Positions 48,014-58,094 are shown, counted from the first letter of the stretch. The stretch is DNA of 64,000 nucleotides from Patescibacteria group bacterium (GCA_018061755.1 JAGOTP010000001.1:117662-181661); one strand, 5' to 3'. Notes: a model not told the origin generated them from the sequence alone. Program-made: numbers and translations.

Positions 48014-50665
48014 CTAGATTTTCGTTTGTTTGAAGACGATCTTGTCTTTCTGGACATCGATCGTGATGCTCTGGCCTTCTTCGACTTTGTGCTCCAAGAG
48101 CTGCATGGCAAGTTCGTCGAGAACTAGCTCTTGAATCGCACGCTTTAGCGGACGAGCGCCATAGGCTGGGTCGTGGCCTTTTTTGGCGATCAGCTCTTTG
48201 GCTTTTTCGGTGAAGGTAAGCGTGATGCGCTTGGCCTGGAGACGCTTCATGACGATACGCAGCTGCAGATCGACGATCTTGGCCAGATCCTCTTTGCCCA
48301 ATGATTGGAAGATCACAATTTCATCGATACGATTCAAGAACTCCGGACGGAATTGCTCGCGCAAGAGATCCATGAGGCGTGTACGCATTGAGTCGCCTTT
48401 TTTCGTGTCCTCGTCTTTCTCATTGCTCGAGAAGCCGATCTCCGCTCGCTTTTTTCCAGCGTCGAGAATCATGTCTGAACCGATGTTTGAGGTCATGATG
48501 ACGATCGTATTCTTGAAGTTGACGGTTCGTCCTTTGCCATCGGTCAGTTTTCCGTCGTCGAGCACTTGAAGCAGGAGGTTGAAGACATCTGGATGGGCTT
48601 TTTCGACCTCGTCCAACAAGATCACAGAATACGGACGACGACGGATTTTTTCGGTCAGCTGTCCACCTTCGTCGTAACCAACGTAGCCGGGAGGGGAGCC
48701 GATCATGCGCGAGATGGCATGTTTTTCCATGTACTCCGACATATCGACGCGCACCATCGCTTCTTCGTCGTCGAAGAGAGTATCAGCGAGAGCACGAGCC
48801 AATTCGGTTTTTCCGACTCCAGTCGGACCTAGGAACAGGAAAGAGCCGATCGGACGACGCTCTTCGTTGATCCCTGCGCGTGAGCGACGAAGAGCATTGG
48901 CCACGGCTTTGACGGCCTCATCCTGACCTACAACATGTGTATGCAAGACTTCTTCCAGTTTTGTGAGCTTGGTCGCTTCTGATTCCAGCATGCGTTGCAC
49001 AGGAATCCCGGTCCAACGAGCAACGACACTCGCAATTTCTTCTTCGGTTACTGCATCTTTCAAGAGACCACGCTGACCCTGGAGTTCTTTCAATTTCACT
49101 TCTAAGTGATCCTTCTCCTTTTCTTTCTGAGGCATGTGAGCATAGCGAATCATGGAGACTTTTTCTAAGTCGCCTAGACGTTCCGCGGCATCGGCATCGG
49201 TTTTGAGTTTCTCGAGTGATGCCTTGGCTTCGCGAATTTTGCCGATCAGATCTTTCTCGGCTTTCCAGCTCAGTTCGAGACCATGGGTTTTTTCCGCGAC
49301 TTCTGCCATATGCTTCTCTAGTTCCGCTAGGCGTTCTTTTGAAGCGTCATCATCCTCTTTGAGAAGGGCACGTTTCTCGATGTCGAGACGCATCAGTTCG
49401 CGCTTCAAGCGATCAAGTTCTTCGGGGAGAGAGTCGATCTGCATGCGCAAACCGGAGGCTGCTTCGTCGATCAGGTCGACCGCCTTGTCTGGCAAGAAGC
49501 GATCCGTGATGTAGCGAGTCGAGAGTTTTACCGCTGCAACAATCGCGCCATCGGTGATGCGAACGCCGTTATGGAGTTCGTATTTGTCTTTGATCCCACG
49601 CAAGATCGCAATCGCATCTTCTTCGCTTGGTTCATCGACGAACACTGGCTGGAAACGGCGAGCCAAAGCGGCGTCTTTTTCAATATGTTTCTGATATTCC
49701 TGAAGCGTGGTGGCACCAATCGCGCGTAGTTCGCCGCGAGCCAAAGCTGGCTTTAGCATGTTGGACGCGTCGAGCGTCCCAGCTTCGCCACCAGCACCTG
49801 CGCCAACCAAGGTATGCAGCTCATCTATGAAAAGAATGATTTTCCCAGCGGAACGCTCAATCTCTTTAATGATGGCTTTCAAGCGTTCTTCAAATTCACC
49901 ACGAAACTTGGTTCCGGCGACCAATGATCCAATATCAAGGGCGATCACCTCTTTTTCTTTGAGCGATTCTGGAATATCTCCTGCGACGATGCGCTGCGCT
50001 AAACCTTCGACGATAGCGGTTTTCCCCGTTCCGGCTTCTCCAATCAAGACAGGATTATTTTTGGTGCGACGTAGCAAGATCTGCATCACGCGCCGAATTT
50101 CTTCATCGCGACCAACGACTGGGTCGAGCTTATCTTGTCGAGCGAGGGCGGTCAGGTTGCGGCCATATTTTTCGAGTGCCTGAAACGAGCCCTCTGGTTC
50201 AGGTGAGTCGACGGTTACGCTTCCGCGAACATCTTTGAGCGCGTTCAAAACAGCGGCTTGGCTCACGTTATACTTCTCCAAAAGTCGCATGATCTCGCTT
50301 TTGCCGTTCATGAGGGCAAGTAAGATGTGCTCGGTTGAAATGTAGTTGTCTTTGAATTGTTTGGCTGTGACCTGTGCTTCTTCCAGAGTCTTGACGATTT
50401 CAGGGGTGAGATAGATGTTAGCGGGATTGGCTTCGCTCGTGCTGACTTTTGGGAGACGACGGATCAACTCTTCAACGTCACCCTTTAAGTCGTTCAAAGG
50501 AACCGACAGCTTTTTCAGAACAGCCGGTACCGTCCCATCGGTTTGGTCGATGAGTGCAAGAAAAACATGGGCTGGTTCCAGAGTCTGTTGGCCCGATTGA
50601 AAAGCAATTTGTTGGGCGTGTTGCAACGCTTCTTGGCTTTTATGGGTGAAGTTCTGAGGTAGCAT
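48014..50665 (-). CDS. clpB: ClpB disaggregase (AAA+ chaperone)
   Basis: Hexameric unfoldase that rescues aggregated proteins with DnaK. From the ATG at 50665 the protein is 883 aa: N-domain ([16 protein letters not shown]), NBD1 with [13 protein letters not shown] and Walker [12 protein letters not shown], the coiled-coil M domain (residues about 410-540), NBD2 with [14 protein letters not shown] and [16 protein letters not shown], and a C-terminal domain. TTG at 50680 was rejected as start because the CIRCE operator and TATACT -10 overlap there. A HrcA-type repressor is predicted; hrcA is not in the window. Confidence 0.97.
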   Translation of the reverse strand: MLPQNFTHKSQEALQHAQQIAFQSGQQTLEPAHVFLALIDQTDGTVPAVLKKLSVPLNDLKGDVEELIRRLPKVSTSEANPANIYLTPEIVKTLEEAQVTAKQFKDNYISTEHILLALMNGKSEIMRLLEKYNVSQAAVLNALKDVRGSVTVDSPEPEGSFQALEKYGRNLTALARQDKLDPVVGRDEEIRRVMQILLRRTKNNPVLIGEAGTGKTAIVEGLAQRIVAGDIPESLKEKEVIALDIGSLVAGTKFRGEFEERLKAIIKEIERSAGKIILFIDELHTLVGAGAGGEAGTLDASNMLKPALARGELRAIGATTLQEYQKHIEKDAALARRFQPVFVDEPSEEDAIAILRGIKDKYELHNGVRITDGAIVAAVKLSTRYITDRFLPDKAVDLIDEAASGLRMQIDSLPEELDRLKRELMRLDIEKRALLKEDDDASKERLAELEKHMAEVAEKTHGLELSWKAEKDLIGKIREAKASLEKLKTDADAAERLGDLEKVSMIRYAHMPQKEKEKDHLEVKLKELQGQRGLLKDAVTEEEIASVVARWTGIPVQRMLESEATKLTKLEEVLHTHVVGQDEAVKAVANALRRSRAGINEERRPIGSFLFLGPTGVGKTELARALADTLFDDEEAMVRVDMSEYMEKHAISRMIGSPPGYVGYDEGGQLTEKIRRRPYSVILLDEVEKAHPDVFNLLLQVLDDGKLTDGKGRTVNFKNTIVIMTSNIGSDMILDAGKKRAEIGFSSNEKDEDTKKGDSMRTRLMDLLREQFRPEFLNRIDEIVIFQSLGKEDLAKIVDLQLRIVMKRLQAKRITLTFTEKAKELIAKKGHDPAYGARPLKRAIQELVLDELAMQLLEHKVEEGQSITIDVQKDKIVFKQTKI

Positions 50666-50669
50666 AGAA

Positions 50670-50696
50670 TTAGCACTCAAGAGTATAGACTGCTAA
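50670..50696 (-). promoter_or_regulatory. CIRCE operator enclosing the clpB -10 box
   Basis: TTAGCACTC-N9-GACTGCTAA, one mismatch from the CIRCE consensus TTAGCACTC-N9-GAGTGCTAA. On the minus strand the clpB -10 (TATACT, 50687-50682) lies inside the 9-base spacer, so HrcA binding would block polymerase directly. The ATG is 5 bases beyond the operator. Confidence 0.88.
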
Positions 50697-50741
50697 TACG
50701 ATACGACGAAGGTTGTGCGAGTGTCAACCCGCTTTTTGCCG

Positions 50742-51515
50742 CTATTCTCCGGAGATCGTCTCGTCTGGTAGGTCCGGCAGCGGGAAGAAGACCTCGACCG
50801 GTTTGTCGATGTCCCGATATTCGATTTCAACTAAGCCATCTTCAGACGGAATCGAAAAGTAGAGAGGAAGGCCATTTTTGATACAGATGCGGATTGGCTG
50901 ATAGCCGCCTAAACTGCCAATGAATTGAGAGATCTCATGCATGCGACAGTCGCGGGTTGTGTCATCGGTACCAGAAACGTAGCGAGCACCAACGGATGGA
51001 TAGATGGGTTCAAGGGTGCCTCGATTGCCAACGGCAGTGAGCAGGCTCGCCATTTGATCGCCTTCAGTCGTGCCTGTCAGTTCTTGCCAAGTTGAGGAGC
51101 TGTTCCGAATGGCGACACGCGTGCCTTGCAAAGCCATGTCGACGCTCTGACCATTTTTCAGGGAGAGTTTGCCGTAGGCGCCTTTTTGTTGGTTGTAAGA
51201 CAGGTCGCCTTTGATACCGTCTTTCCCTCCGACGGTGAAGACGGCACGGAAGGTCTGGCTCTTTTGAAAACTGGAAAGCACATCTCGGATACGGAGAATC
51301 TCGGCATCTGGTTGTCGTTCTGGTTTGCGTTCTCGTGGTTTCTCTGCCGCCGCTTTGGCCTCAGGTGTGACCGAAACGGTGGGCAGTTTGACCTGTCCGT
51401 TTGAGAGCGCGCCCGCCATATTACGTTTAGAGGTGTCGATTTTTTTGCAACCAAAGCCGGTCAGGGCCAAGCTGACAAGCAGAATTCCAATGGGGAGAGA
51501 ACGACGAAAGAGCAT
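50742..51515 (-). CDS. Lipoprotein with LolA/LppX-like fold possible
   Basis: 257 aa from the ATG at 51515 (MLFRRSLPIGILLVSLALTGFGC), lipobox TGFGC. A Lys/Arg/Pro-rich linker (EKPRERKPERQPD) is followed by a beta-rich domain: LSSFQKSQTFRAVFTVGGKDGIKGDLSYNQ near 90, with GTDDTTRDCRMHEI and PIRICIKNGLPLYFSIP later, and an acidic end. Alternating strands recall LolA/LppX-like lipid-binding half barrels, but this is only a shape impression. TAGGAT lies 10 bases upstream of the ATG. Confidence 0.72.
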   Translation of the reverse strand: MLFRRSLPIGILLVSLALTGFGCKKIDTSKRNMAGALSNGQVKLPTVSVTPEAKAAAEKPRERKPERQPDAEILRIRDVLSSFQKSQTFRAVFTVGGKDGIKGDLSYNQQKGAYGKLSLKNGQSVDMALQGTRVAIRNSSSTWQELTGTTEGDQMASLLTAVGNRGTLEPIYPSVGARYVSGTDDTTRDCRMHEISQFIGSLGGYQPIRICIKNGLPLYFSIPSEDGLVEIEYRDIDKPVEVFFPLPDLPDETISGE

Positions 51516-51623
51516 ACGAACGTTGATCCTATTGTGCCAAATGAGGCGAAGAAGCGATAGGGGGAGAGGCATCTAGCTGAAAAAAGTGGCGGCAGAAGCC
51601 AAGTGCAGGTAGGCTTGAGACCT

Positions 51624-52301
51624 ATGCCCGGCCTTCTATCCGTCGTCGCAACCCCGATTGGGAACCTCGAAGACATCACGTTACGCGCGCTCCGCATCCT
51701 CAAAGAAGCGGATGTGATTGCTTGTGAGGATACACGTGTTACGGGTCAGCTTCTCAAGCATTACGAAATCGAGAAGCCTTTGCTGCCCGTCCACCAACAC
51801 ACGACGGATGGAGTGCTTGAGAAGATTTGTGCGCGGATCCAGGCGGGGGAGCGAGTTGCGTATGTGTCGGACGCGGGAACGCCGGGGGTGAACGATCCAG
51901 GCGGGAAGCTCGTGGCTCACGTCGCTGAAGCGGGTCTAACGATCGAAGTTATCCCTGGTTCTTCAGCATTGACGGCGGCGATGTCTGTTTGTGGCTTTCC
52001 CATGGAACGTTTTCGTTATGTCGGTTTCATTCCACATAAAAATGGCAAACAGGCTTTGTTGCGCGCCATCGCCGAAGATGAGCAGCCCGTTGTCTTTTTC
52101 GAGTCGACCCATCGTATTTTGAAAACGTTAGAGCAACTGAAGGCGAGTTATAGCGAAACGCGCCTGATCTTTGTCGGTCGTGAACTGACCAAGAAGTTTG
52201 AAACCCTCTATCGAGGCACGATTGACGAAGTGCTCGGCGCGTTGCAGGCTAGCGATACCCGCGGCGAATTTGTTGTTATCACCGCCCCCTCCCGACTATG
52301 A
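51624..52301 (+). CDS. rsmI: 16S rRNA 2'-O-ribose C1402 methyltransferase RsmI
   Basis: 225 aa of the tetrapyrrole-methylase fold: LSVVATPIGNLEDITLRAL at the start, CEDTRVTGQLLKHY, VAYVSDAGTPGVNDPGG, IPGSSALTAAMSVCG and FESTHRILKTLEQL. The C-terminal extension ends after a short GEFVVITAP, so the usual C-terminal helical part is missing, making it a short form. The ATG at 51624 has TAGGCT 8 bases upstream. Its stop overlaps the metG start (ATGA). Confidence 0.94.
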   Translation: MPGLLSVVATPIGNLEDITLRALRILKEADVIACEDTRVTGQLLKHYEIEKPLLPVHQHTTDGVLEKICARIQAGERVAYVSDAGTPGVNDPGGKLVAHVAEAGLTIEVIPGSSALTAAMSVCGFPMERFRYVGFIPHKNGKQALLRAIAEDEQPVVFFESTHRILKTLEQLKASYSETRLIFVGRELTKKFETLYRGTIDEVLGALQASDTRGEFVVITAPSRL

Positions 52302-53890
52302 CCTCCAAGCCTACGTTCTACATCACGACCACCTTGCCCTACGTAAACGGCGAGCCACATATTGGATTTGCCTTGGAAATCATCGAAGCCGACGTGGCCG
52401 CGCGCTTCCATGCATTGAAAGGTGAAAACGTTGTTTTCAATACCGGAACCGATGAGCATGGCATGAAGCTGTATAAAAATGCTCAGGAGAAGGGGATGGA
52501 GACCCAGGCGTATGTTGATGAGTACGCGGCTAAGTTTCACTTGTTAAAAGACGCCTTGAATTTGAGCTACACGAATTTCATTCGTACAACAGACGCAAAA
52601 CACAAAGCCGCCGCTCAGGAATTTTGGCTGCGCTGTTTGAATAACGGCGACATCTATAAGAAGCAATATCAAATCAACTATTGCGTTGGTTGTGAGCTGG
52701 AAAAAACGGAGTCTGAATTGGTCGATGGAAAATGTCCGATTCATCCGACTTACACCATCGAACATATCGACGAAGAGAACTACTTCTTCCGCTGGTCGAA
52801 ATATCAACAGCCTTTGCTCGATCTTTACGCAAAGGATCCAAACTTTGTTCAACCAGCCTTCCGTATGAAAGAGATCACGAATTTTGTGGCCGGTGGTTTG
52901 CAGGATTTTAGTATCTCGCGTTTGAAGGCCAAGATGCCGTGGGGAGTCCAAGTACCAAACGATCCGGATCATGTCATGTACGTTTGGTTCGATGCGCTCG
53001 TGAACTATATTTCTACCTTGGGTTGGCCAACCGATGAAGTGAATTTCAACAAGTGTTGGCCAGGCGTGCAGTTGTGCGGAAAGGATAACCTGCGTCAGCA
53101 GTCAGCCATGTGGCAGGCGATGTTGATGTCTGCCAAGCTTCCCATCTCAAAACGCATTTACGTAAACGGCTTCATCACAGTCAACGGGCAGAAGATGAGT
53201 AAATCCATTGGAAACGTCATCAATCCAATCACACTCAGCCAAGAATACGGAACCGATTTGGTGCGCTATTTCTTGTTGCGCGAAATTCCCTTTGGAGATG
53301 ATGGAGATTTTTCGTATGAACGATTGCGTGAGCGGAATAATGCAGATTTAGGGAATACTTTTGGTAACTTAGTGAACCGTGCGATTGCGATGAGCAGGAA
53401 ATATTTTGATGGAAACGTGCCGCCCGTTGATGTCGAAAAAGCGGGTCAGCTGAAGGGGAGTTTGTGGATGGGTCGAGATGGATTGCAAGATTTAAAAAAG
53501 ATGATTGAACTGCAGTATGAGGGGCACGGCTTCGATACAGCTTTAAATGCGCTGTGGAATGGAATTGAATCGGTAGGTCCTTCATCTGGCCTCATTCAAG
53601 CCAACAAATTCATCGAAGAAACGCAGCCATTCAAGCTTGTGAAAGTCGATCCAGAAGCGGTGGCCAACATTTTGTATTCATTGTTGGAAGCCTGTCGTTG
53701 GTATGCTTGGTTCGTGAATCCAGCGATGCCGGAGACGTCAAAGAAGATCTTTGCGCAGCTTGGTCTTGATATAGAGAAAGAGCTGGCAAAGGGTTGGGAT
53801 GATGCGTTGGTGTGGGGTGGATTAACTCCCGGTGCTGCCTTGGGAGAGCCGACGCCTCTTTTTCCGCGTTTGGTGGTTGATACCATTTAG
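52298..53890 (+). CDS. metG: Methionyl-tRNA synthetase
   Basis: Charges initiator and elongator tRNA-Met. 530 aa: LPYVNGEPHIGFAL with the HIGH-like motif, the zinc-knuckle NYCVGCELEKTE...KCPIHP, WFDALVNYISTLGWP, and KMSKSIGNVINP. The C-terminal helical domain ends at LFPRLVVDTI and lacks the dimerising Trbp111 extension. Coupled to rsmI by an ATGA overlap. Confidence 0.96.
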   Translation: MTSKPTFYITTTLPYVNGEPHIGFALEIIEADVAARFHALKGENVVFNTGTDEHGMKLYKNAQEKGMETQAYVDEYAAKFHLLKDALNLSYTNFIRTTDAKHKAAAQEFWLRCLNNGDIYKKQYQINYCVGCELEKTESELVDGKCPIHPTYTIEHIDEENYFFRWSKYQQPLLDLYAKDPNFVQPAFRMKEITNFVAGGLQDFSISRLKAKMPWGVQVPNDPDHVMYVWFDALVNYISTLGWPTDEVNFNKCWPGVQLCGKDNLRQQSAMWQAMLMSAKLPISKRIYVNGFITVNGQKMSKSIGNVINPITLSQEYGTDLVRYFLLREIPFGDDGDFSYERLRERNNADLGNTFGNLVNRAIAMSRKYFDGNVPPVDVEKAGQLKGSLWMGRDGLQDLKKMIELQYEGHGFDTALNALWNGIESVGPSSGLIQANKFIEETQPFKLVKVDPEAVANILYSLLEACRWYAWFVNPAMPETSKKIFAQLGLDIEKELAKGWDDALVWGGLTPGAALGEPTPLFPRLVVDTI

Positions 53891-53902
53891 CTTATTTTCT
53901 TT

Positions 53903-54520
53903 ATGTCTGAACATAACACGGTGTATCGCCAACCAGAAAGGCCAGCTGATCCAGATCAGTCAGCTCGTATTGTGCGTCTACAAGACAGCGCACGTCGTCA
54001 TCTTCGAGGCGTTTTTTATGATGCTCCTGAGCGAGAGGAAGAAGTAGTGGCTGATGTTGGGCGATTGGTTAAAGAGGGTGCGAGAGAAGAAGAGGCTTTA
54101 CGCCCCGGGCGAGCTCTAGAAGACGGATTTGTACAGCGAAATCATCTGAAATTTCATCAAGATCTTCAACGGGCGCTTGGAGATTCAGAAGAGCGTTTTA
54201 CTCGAATAGAGTCTGCATTGAATGCTTGTAAGATGTTCATGCCAGAAGAAATATTAAGTGAAGTTGGTCGGAATTTTAAGCGTTTGCAACAAGACTTGAT
54301 CTTTGCTGAAGGTTCTGCCGATTCAGGTGATACGCCTCGAACATTCATGTACTTAGGATCGGCTCAGGCCTGTCTTGTGGGGCTAGCTCAGACGATCCAC
54401 CACTTCAACGGACAAAATACGGACGATGCATTGCTGGTCTGTAAAGCCTATCAACACTATAAAAAAGCAGTCGCAGATACATTTGAACGTATAAGCGACA
54501 GATTTGTTGTGAAGGATTAG
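53903..54520 (+). CDS. Unrecognised 205-aa helical protein
   Basis: Starts MSEHNTVYRQPERPADPDQSARIVRL, acidic and helical, with LEDGFVQRNHLKFHQDLQRALGDSEERFTRIESAL as the clearest coil and CLVGLAQTIHHFNGQNTDDALLVCKAYQHY near the end. No signal peptide. Twelve bases after metG, possibly cotranscribed. Function unknown. Confidence 0.72.
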   Translation: MSEHNTVYRQPERPADPDQSARIVRLQDSARRHLRGVFYDAPEREEEVVADVGRLVKEGAREEEALRPGRALEDGFVQRNHLKFHQDLQRALGDSEERFTRIESALNACKMFMPEEILSEVGRNFKRLQQDLIFAEGSADSGDTPRTFMYLGSAQACLVGLAQTIHHFNGQNTDDALLVCKAYQHYKKAVADTFERISDRFVVKD

Positions 54521-54645
54521 AATCTGCTTGTTTAGTCTTGTATCCAAAAAAACTACATCAAGTAACGGCGGAACAAGGGGTTGCGGCATCCATAAGCTGG
54601 AAAGAATTGGAGAAAACATTCGATGCGGCGTAGAATGGCAGTCAT

Positions 54646-55140
54646 ATGGCTTTCAGCCTCGCCGACCTCGTTGCGCTCGTGTTTTTGCTCGCTTCCTTGG
54701 TCAACGGGTTTCGTCGCGGATTTATCCTGACTTTAGGTCATTTGATCGGTATTTTGGCAGGTGTTTTGAGCGCTCGCTTTTGGTCGCCTGCTTTAGCTGA
54801 GCGTTTGGCTTCATTATCCACGTTTGGTATTCCACGCGGCTGGATTTACATTGGTGCGGCTATTTTGATCTTTTTGTTGGTAGCGCGGATCATTCTCGCC
54901 ATCGCTTCGCTTATCAATTCCGCCTACAAAATTCTCACGATTATCCCGTTTTTGGAAACAGCCAACAAAATCGCGGGAGCCTTGTTGGGAATCGTGGTGG
55001 GAATCGCGTTCATTGGAGGTTTGGGCTATCTTTTGGCCACTTCACGTATCGATCCGACGGTTTCTGGCTATTTCAATGCTTCTGTCATCGCGAGATGGTG
55101 TCAGGACACCCTCTTTGCTACGCTGCGGCCATGGCTTTAG
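54646..55140 (+). CDS. cvpA: CvpA-family membrane protein
   Basis: 164 aa with four helices in the CvpA layout: LADLVALVFLLASLVNGFRRGFI, the Gly-rich GHLIGILAGVLSARFW, IYIGAAILIFLLVARIILAIA and IAGALLGIVVGIAFIGGLGYLLA. CvpA is needed for colicin V production in E. coli and for envelope stability elsewhere; the mechanism is unclear. The last 10 bases overlap tatD. Confidence 0.86.
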   Translation: MAFSLADLVALVFLLASLVNGFRRGFILTLGHLIGILAGVLSARFWSPALAERLASLSTFGIPRGWIYIGAAILIFLLVARIILAIASLINSAYKILTIIPFLETANKIAGALLGIVVGIAFIGGLGYLLATSRIDPTVSGYFNASVIARWCQDTLFATLRPWL

Positions 55141-56000
55141 AAAAACCTTGGTTGATCGATACTCACTGTCACATTGATGGTCCCTCCTTTGACGCTGAGC
55201 GTCCAGCTTTGTTGCAGCGTATGCAGGACAAACGCATCTTTGGCATTACGATCGGTACAACGTTAGGAAACAGCGAACGAGCAATCACTTTGGCTGAACA
55301 GCACGAAGGAATATGGGCGAGCGTTGGTTTGCACCCAGAGCATTTGTCATCGAGTTTTCATGATCCAGAAGAAGGTGAACGGGCTGAAAAGACGTTCGAT
55401 CGGGAACGACTAGAGCGTATCGCTCGTTCCTCGTCGAAGGTGGTGGCGATCGGCGAGACGGGGATCGATCTCTATCGGATCGATGCCGACCGTCCCCGTG
55501 AAGAAGCGCAGGCAGCGCAAGAGTCTTCATTTATTGCTCATTTGGAGGTAGCCGAAGCCTTAGGTTTGCCAGTAGTTATCCATTGTCGTGAAGCCTTGGG
55601 ACGTTTGGCTGAATTATTAGAAGAGCGGTTGAAAGCCGGGCACGTATTCTCTGGCGTCGTTCATTCGTTTACGGGAACCTTGGAGGAGGCTGAGCGTTTG
55701 CTTGGTCTAGGTTGCTATATCGCTTTGAATGGGATTGCCACTTTCCCGCCTAAGAAAACCGCTGATCCAGCCCGATCGTTGGATCGGACGATTGAGCGCA
55801 TTCCCTTGGATCGCTTGTTGTTAGAAACAGACTCGCCTTTCTTAGCACCGGTCCCGCATCGTGGTGAACGAAATGAGCCAACTTGGGTAGAGGATGTAGC
55901 GACGTACATTGCGGAAAAAAGAGGGATACCGCTCGATCTGCTTGCGAAGACCACAACGGATAATGCCTATCGCTTGTTCACGCGATTGGGTGAGAGATAG
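55131..56000 (+). CDS. tatD: TatD-family metal-dependent deoxyribonuclease
   Basis: 289 aa from the ATG at 55131: LIDTHCHIDGPSF with the first metal-binding His pair, VGLHPEHL, AIGETGIDLYRI with the bridging Glu, LPVVIHCREALG, VVHSFTGTLEEAERLLGLG and LLLETDSPFLAP. Length is slightly above the usual 260. The overlap with cvpA shows translational coupling. Possible roles are 3'-5' DNA repair and DNA processing. Confidence 0.94.
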   Translation: MALEKPWLIDTHCHIDGPSFDAERPALLQRMQDKRIFGITIGTTLGNSERAITLAEQHEGIWASVGLHPEHLSSSFHDPEEGERAEKTFDRERLERIARSSSKVVAIGETGIDLYRIDADRPREEAQAAQESSFIAHLEVAEALGLPVVIHCREALGRLAELLEERLKAGHVFSGVVHSFTGTLEEAERLLGLGCYIALNGIATFPPKKTADPARSLDRTIERIPLDRLLLETDSPFLAPVPHRGERNEPTWVEDVATYIAEKRGIPLDLLAKTTTDNAYRLFTRLGER

Positions 56001-56026
56001 TCTTTTTGCACACAAATAAAAAGCGT

Positions 56027-56275
56027 ATGTCACACGAGCAGTCTTCCATTCTCCCTGGCGAAATCTATCGTCATTACAAACGGGGAACAGCCTATAAAAT
56101 TGTATGTTTGGCAGTACTCGAAGCGACAGAGGAGCCGTGTGTGGTGTATGAAGCGCTGGATCTAGAGGCGGAGCATCGTGTTTGGGTGCGGCCGCTGAAT
56201 CATTTTTGTGAGTTGGTAAATTTTGAAGGGAAACAAGTACCAAGATTTGCTAAAAATACCTCGAGCCTTGGGTGA
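56027..56275 (+). CDS. DUF1653 protein
   Basis: 82 aa with the DUF1653 pattern: PGEIYRHYKRGTAYKIVCLAVLEATEEPCVVYEALD then HRVWVRPLNHFCELVNFEGKQVPRF. The domain is a small SH3-like barrel of unknown function. The stop codon falls inside the loop of the following terminator. Confidence 0.88.
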   Translation: MSHEQSSILPGEIYRHYKRGTAYKIVCLAVLEATEEPCVVYEALDLEAEHRVWVRPLNHFCELVNFEGKQVPRFAKNTSSLG

Positions 56276-56289
56276 AGGCCCAAGGCTCG
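56262..56289 (+). terminator. Terminator overlapping the DUF1653 stop
   Basis: CGAGCCTTGGG / CCCAAGGCTCG, with the TGA stop inside the loop, then TTGTTGCT. Confidence 0.8.
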
Positions 56290-56460
56290 TTGTTGCTCCT
56301 GGCTGAGAGTGACTCGGCGATGGTGGTTGAGGTTGTGGTTGAAGATGTAAGGCGCGCCTGTGCCTGGGCAGCTCCAGCTGGTCGAAAGCGATCCTGCAGT
56401 CCTTGGTTATTCCCTTTAGAGTGCCAATAAAAACCCTATTTTAGCCAAATATTATCAAAA

Positions 56461-57354
56461 TTAGCTAGAAATTTTCCACTTTTGTCCTTGTTCTTCTAAA
56501 AATCCATCTTTTTTCATACGGTTCAGCATATTTTCGATCCACACTTTGTCATTTTCTTCCTGATAGTCTTGATCGACTATCCGTGCGATTTCAAATAGAG
56601 ATAAACCTTGTTTTGACTCCTTCAACGCTTTCAAGATCCGTCCGCGATAAATACGATCAGGATGTGGTTTGCCTGTCTGTTTCTTCTCATTCGCTTGTTT
56701 GATCGTTCGTTTTGGAATTGTGACAGTGCTCGTGAGGAACAGTTCAGCGCTCTTGCACTGTTCACGTAACGGACAAGTCGCGCACTGCGGGGACTTGGCG
56801 CAGATGCTGGTAGCTAAATCAAAAACGGCTTGGGGAACATCGTAATAGTTTCCGGTTGTTGGGAGAAAATCTTTCGTTGCTTCACGAATGTGTTCATCGT
56901 CGGTGAGTTGTGGAAAGGGGAGGCCAAGCAAGAAGCGTCCTAAAACGCGACGGATATTGGTATCGATCGGAAGGATCCGTTCTTTCAAGGCGAATGTGCC
57001 GATAGCAGCAGCGGTATAGGGTCCGATTCCTTTCAACGTTTGCCAGTCTTCTGCGCTTTTTGGTTGGCCATGAATCACAATTTGTTGAGCAATGGCGCGC
57101 AACATTAAACCACGGCGATTGTAGCCAAGACCGGACCAGGCTTGAATGACTTCATCCGTTTTGGCGCTGGCGAGACTTACCCAATCGGGAAAGCGCTGTA
57201 ACCAGCGTTCGTAATACTCAATCACACGCGAGACTTGCGTTTGTTGCAGCATGACTTCGCTGATCAGGATCTTGTAGGGATCACGTGTTTTGCGCCACGG
57301 CAAGTCACGGCCGTGAACCTTGTACCAAGCGAGAAGGGTGTTTGCGATCGTCAT
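56461..57354 (-). CDS. mutY: A/G-specific adenine glycosylase with winged-helix C-terminus
   Basis: Removes adenine mispaired with 8-oxoguanine or G. 297 aa: catalytic Glu in ILISEVMLQQTQVSRV, HhH motif LKGIGPYTAAAIG, catalytic Asp in LPIDTNIRRVLGR, and the Fe-S cluster CAKSPQCATCPLREQC. The usual MutT-like C-terminal domain that reads 8-oxoG is replaced by a short basic linker and a winged-helix-like end (KALKESKQGLSLFEIARIV...MLNRMKKDGFLEEQGQKWKIS). Some archaeal and CPR MutY proteins share this. The upstream gene overlaps by 4 bases. Confidence 0.9.
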   Translation of the reverse strand: MTIANTLLAWYKVHGRDLPWRKTRDPYKILISEVMLQQTQVSRVIEYYERWLQRFPDWVSLASAKTDEVIQAWSGLGYNRRGLMLRAIAQQIVIHGQPKSAEDWQTLKGIGPYTAAAIGTFALKERILPIDTNIRRVLGRFLLGLPFPQLTDDEHIREATKDFLPTTGNYYDVPQAVFDLATSICAKSPQCATCPLREQCKSAELFLTSTVTIPKRTIKQANEKKQTGKPHPDRIYRGRILKALKESKQGLSLFEIARIVDQDYQEENDKVWIENMLNRMKKDGFLEEQGQKWKISS

Positions 57355-58049
57355 CCGTTACTAGCAAACAAGAGCGTCGACAAACTGTCCAGGATGCGGT
57401 CTGTTGTTATCGAGCCGTAGGTTTTGGCCCAGATCAGATGGCTTGAAGCGCCACGTCGTTGCGTGCGCAAAATGAAGGTCGTACTGCCGTCAGGGGAGAA
57501 GCCACGAACGCCGGTGATCAGGGTTTGGTTGAGACGATAACTTACGTTTTCTGTTGAATTCAAAGGACGAATCAAGTCTTGGAAGCGGGCCGTATCGTAA
57601 CGGGTCAGAGAAAGCCACGAGACGGGTTGGTCGCTGTAAAGACGGACGGTCGATTGAATGAGTGTGTCGGTGCTGGTTGTGATCGTGAATGTCGGTGTAC
57701 GCAAAGAGATGCCCAAGGGAAAAGAGATGGTTTGTGGCCAGCGTTTAGTTTCGGCACGTCCAACAAGTGGCGTAGCTGCTTCTAGAATGGACTGCTCTTC
57801 TGTGATCGCAACCAAGAGTTCGCGAGTCGCTGAAGCGTTGCGTACAGCTGCCAAGACGGTTTTATTAGCCTCACTGATCATGGTTTGATGTTCTGTCTGC
57901 AGTTGTGAAAACCGTTGTTGTTCTTCGGCGAGGCGTTGTTCAAGGACAGCTCGTTCCTGTTTGGCTTTGAGCAAGACACTGCCGATGCCGAGGCTTGCCG
58001 CGAGCGCGCCCAGCAGAATCCAGACCAAGATGGCAAAAGAGCGGCGCAT
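57351..58049 (-). CDS. Unrecognised membrane-anchored coiled-coil protein
   Basis: 232 aa: MRRSFAILVWILLGALAASLGIGSVLL is a single membrane anchor. A coiled coil (KQERAVLEQRLAEEQQRFSQLQTEHQTMISEAN) follows, then a beta-rich domain (RWPQTISFPLGISLRTPTFTITTSTDTL, TFILRTQRRGASSHLIW). Lies just before mutY in the same transcript (ATGA overlap). No function apparent. Confidence 0.75.
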   Translation of the reverse strand: MRRSFAILVWILLGALAASLGIGSVLLKAKQERAVLEQRLAEEQQRFSQLQTEHQTMISEANKTVLAAVRNASATRELLVAITEEQSILEAATPLVGRAETKRWPQTISFPLGISLRTPTFTITTSTDTLIQSTVRLYSDQPVSWLSLTRYDTARFQDLIRPLNSTENVSYRLNQTLITGVRGFSPDGSTTFILRTQRRGASSHLIWAKTYGSITTDRILDSLSTLLFASNG

Positions 58050-58094
58050 AGTCTGAGCTATTCTAGACGAAGACGCGCAAAGGGGGAAATGTGT

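Noticed and set aside
56290..56460. Open minus-strand frame (about 58 codons) upstream of the DUF1653 terminator
   Set aside because: No usable start codon, no SD or -10, and Ser/Thr/Gln low complexity.
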